Shown here one piece after another: positions 6,104 through 6,906 of a stretch of DNA of 6,906 bases (its first letter is position 1; every line of letters begins with the position of its first letter). The notes below the pieces were generated by a model. The model saw nothing but the letters and a program-made list of their open reading frames with translations, did not search any database and was not told where the DNA came from. The stretch spans positions 1 through 6,906 of the forward strand of contig NZ_WFKI01000072.1 in NCBI RefSeq assembly GCF_009208055.1, given 5' to 3'. The translations under genes and the position numbers were made by a program. Source of the DNA: Poseidonibacter ostreae. GTDB taxonomy: Bacteria; Campylobacterota; Campylobacteria; Campylobacterales; Arcobacteraceae.

Positions 6104-6828
6104 TTTTAATTTATGATAAGACTTTTGAAGGATTTCTATCTTTAGTTTATGATGTTTATTATCAAAAATTAAGACCTATAAAAATCTATAAAGAGATTCC
6201 AAATGAAATAGTTTTTGAAGAGATAAAAGATATTCAAACAGAAGAACAAAAATATACAAAAGTTTTAAAAGCAATTAAATCCAATTTCTCAAAACAGACA
6301 GTACAAAAAATATTAAATATATTTATGTGTGATTCAAAAGATTTTGAAATAGCTTTATTAGAGTATATTATTCTTGGATTTAAAGATAATAAACAGCTTT
6401 TAAATATCAATAACTCTTGTGTTTTTTATCTTACAAACTTAGAAAAAGAGTTATTTAAAAATGTTCATAAAATGTATGCGTTTATAAGATTTGAAGAGCT
6501 TGAAGATGGTACTTTATATGCCAAATTAGAGTGTAGATTTAATGTATTATATTTTTTAGCTAAACATTTTTTAAAAAGATTCAATAATCAAAACTTTATA
6601 ATTCATGATATAAATAGAAAACTTGCTTTTATAAAAATAGATGAAGAGTTTTCAATTCAAGAAGTATCACACTTCGAAGAACCAAAACATTCAAAAAGTG
6701 AAGAAAAATTTCAAATGCTTTGGAAAAGATTTTTTAAAGGTGTTACGATTGAAGAAAGAATTAATTTAAAACTTCAACAAAATCTAGTTCCTTTAATCTA
6801 TAGAACTTATATGAGTGAATTCATATAA
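6100..6828 (+). CDS. Radical-SAM-linked DNA metabolism protein (DUF4130, TIGR03915-like)
   Basis: A 242-residue protein of the family that almost always sits beside the preceding radical SAM enzyme. The sequence shows the family opening, YDKTFEGFLSLVYDVY (5-20), a central HKMYAFIRFEE (123-133) and a C-terminal helical segment with LWKRFFKGVTIEERINLKLQ (207-226) ending in YRTYMSEF. The protein is complete and ends where family members without a fused uracil-DNA glycosylase domain normally end; related proteins in other bacteria carry that domain. No signal peptide or membrane segment is visible, so it should be cytoplasmic. Its start overlaps the upstream stop as ATGA, and only a weak GGTGAG lies close by, so translation is probably coupled to the radical SAM gene in a fixed ratio. 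The biochemical role is unknown; it may deliver or recognise the damaged or modified base. Confidence 0.86.
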   Translation: MILIYDKTFEGFLSLVYDVYYQKLRPIKIYKEIPNEIVFEEIKDIQTEEQKYTKVLKAIKSNFSKQTVQKILNIFMCDSKDFEIALLEYIILGFKDNKQLLNINNSCVFYLTNLEKELFKNVHKMYAFIRFEELEDGTLYAKLECRFNVLYFLAKHFLKRFNNQNFIIHDINRKLAFIKIDEEFSIQEVSHFEEPKHSKSEEKFQMLWKRFFKGVTIEERINLKLQQNLVPLIYRTYMSEFI

Positions 6829-6832
6829 GTAA

Positions 6833-6906
6833 CTAAGAATCAAGGAAGGAAATAATTTCTTTTATTTTATTTGTATTAGATAAATCTTCTTCATTTATAA
6901 GTATAG
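6833..6906 (-). CDS. Probable C-terminal end of a convergent gene, cut by window edge
   Basis: The minus strand is open from the window edge to a TAG at 6833-6835, encoding 23 residues that end in NKIKEIISFLDS. The fragment has the charged, amphipathic-helix look of a real protein end (EED, then NTNKIKEII). Its stop would lie only four bases from the stop of the DUF4130 gene, a normal tail-to-tail arrangement in compact genomes. It is too short to assign a family, and in AT-rich DNA a frame of this length could be chance. Confidence 0.45.
   Translation of the reverse strand, partial: ILINEEDLSNTNKIKEIISFLDS
6846..6868 (+). terminator. Weak hairpin with T-rich tail downstream of the DUF4130 gene
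   Basis: AAGGAAA (6846-6852) pairs with TTTCTTT (6856-6862) around a TAA loop, with one G-T wobble, and is followed by TATTTT. It is the only terminator-like structure after the three-gene cluster and would lie inside the end of the convergent gene. The stem is short and AT-rich, so the call is tentative. Confidence 0.25.

Overview
The window reads as chromosomal DNA from a very AT-rich campylobacterotan, most likely an Arcobacter-type organism. I base this on the strong A/T bias with A/T-ending codons, a CetA/CetB-type split energy-taxis receptor (the arrangement described in Campylobacter jejuni), and promoters that resemble the Campylobacter sigma-70 pattern (a clear -10 with little or no classical -35). 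The genus assignment is inference. No rRNA, tRNA, CRISPR array, insertion sequence or phage gene was seen.

Layout. (1) 1-1380, minus strand: a two-gene unit with a TauE/SafE-type anion exporter/permease followed 21 bases later by a polytopic membrane protein of unknown function that runs off the left edge. (2) 1381-1537: a 157-base divergent promoter region with a -10 element on each strand and a perfect 15-base dyad over the predicted start of the rightward transcript. (3) 1538-3345, plus strand: a methyl-accepting chemotaxis protein without a ligand-binding domain and an Aer/CetB-type PAS protein, closed by an intrinsic terminator whose left arm lies inside the PAS gene. (4) 3427-6828, plus strand: a DNA-repair-like cluster holding a cryptochrome/photolyase of the DPRP (FeS-BCP, PhrB-like) family, a radical SAM protein with a C-terminal helix-hairpin-helix, and its usual partner, a DUF4130/TIGR03915-type protein overlapping it by four bases. 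(5) 6833-6906, minus strand: the probable tail of a convergent gene.

How the genes may work together. The MCP and PAS protein should form one redox/energy sensor: the PAS protein holds FAD in the cytoplasm and passes its state to the HAMP and signalling domains of the membrane-anchored MCP. The three-gene cluster on the right links a photolyase-like flavoprotein with a radical SAM pair long suspected of DNA repair or modification but with no established reaction known to me.

Most notable points. The photolyase-like protein keeps the FAD pocket and active-site histidines of its family, but lacks three of the four [4Fe-4S] cysteines and the Trp-Trp-Tyr electron-transfer residues. It and the radical SAM gene both have the layout TAAAAT-N6-ATG with no usable Shine-Dalgarno sequence, which suggests leaderless mRNAs. 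The left-edge membrane protein carries an exact E-x6-G-x-W-x-Y signature twice, 70 residues apart.
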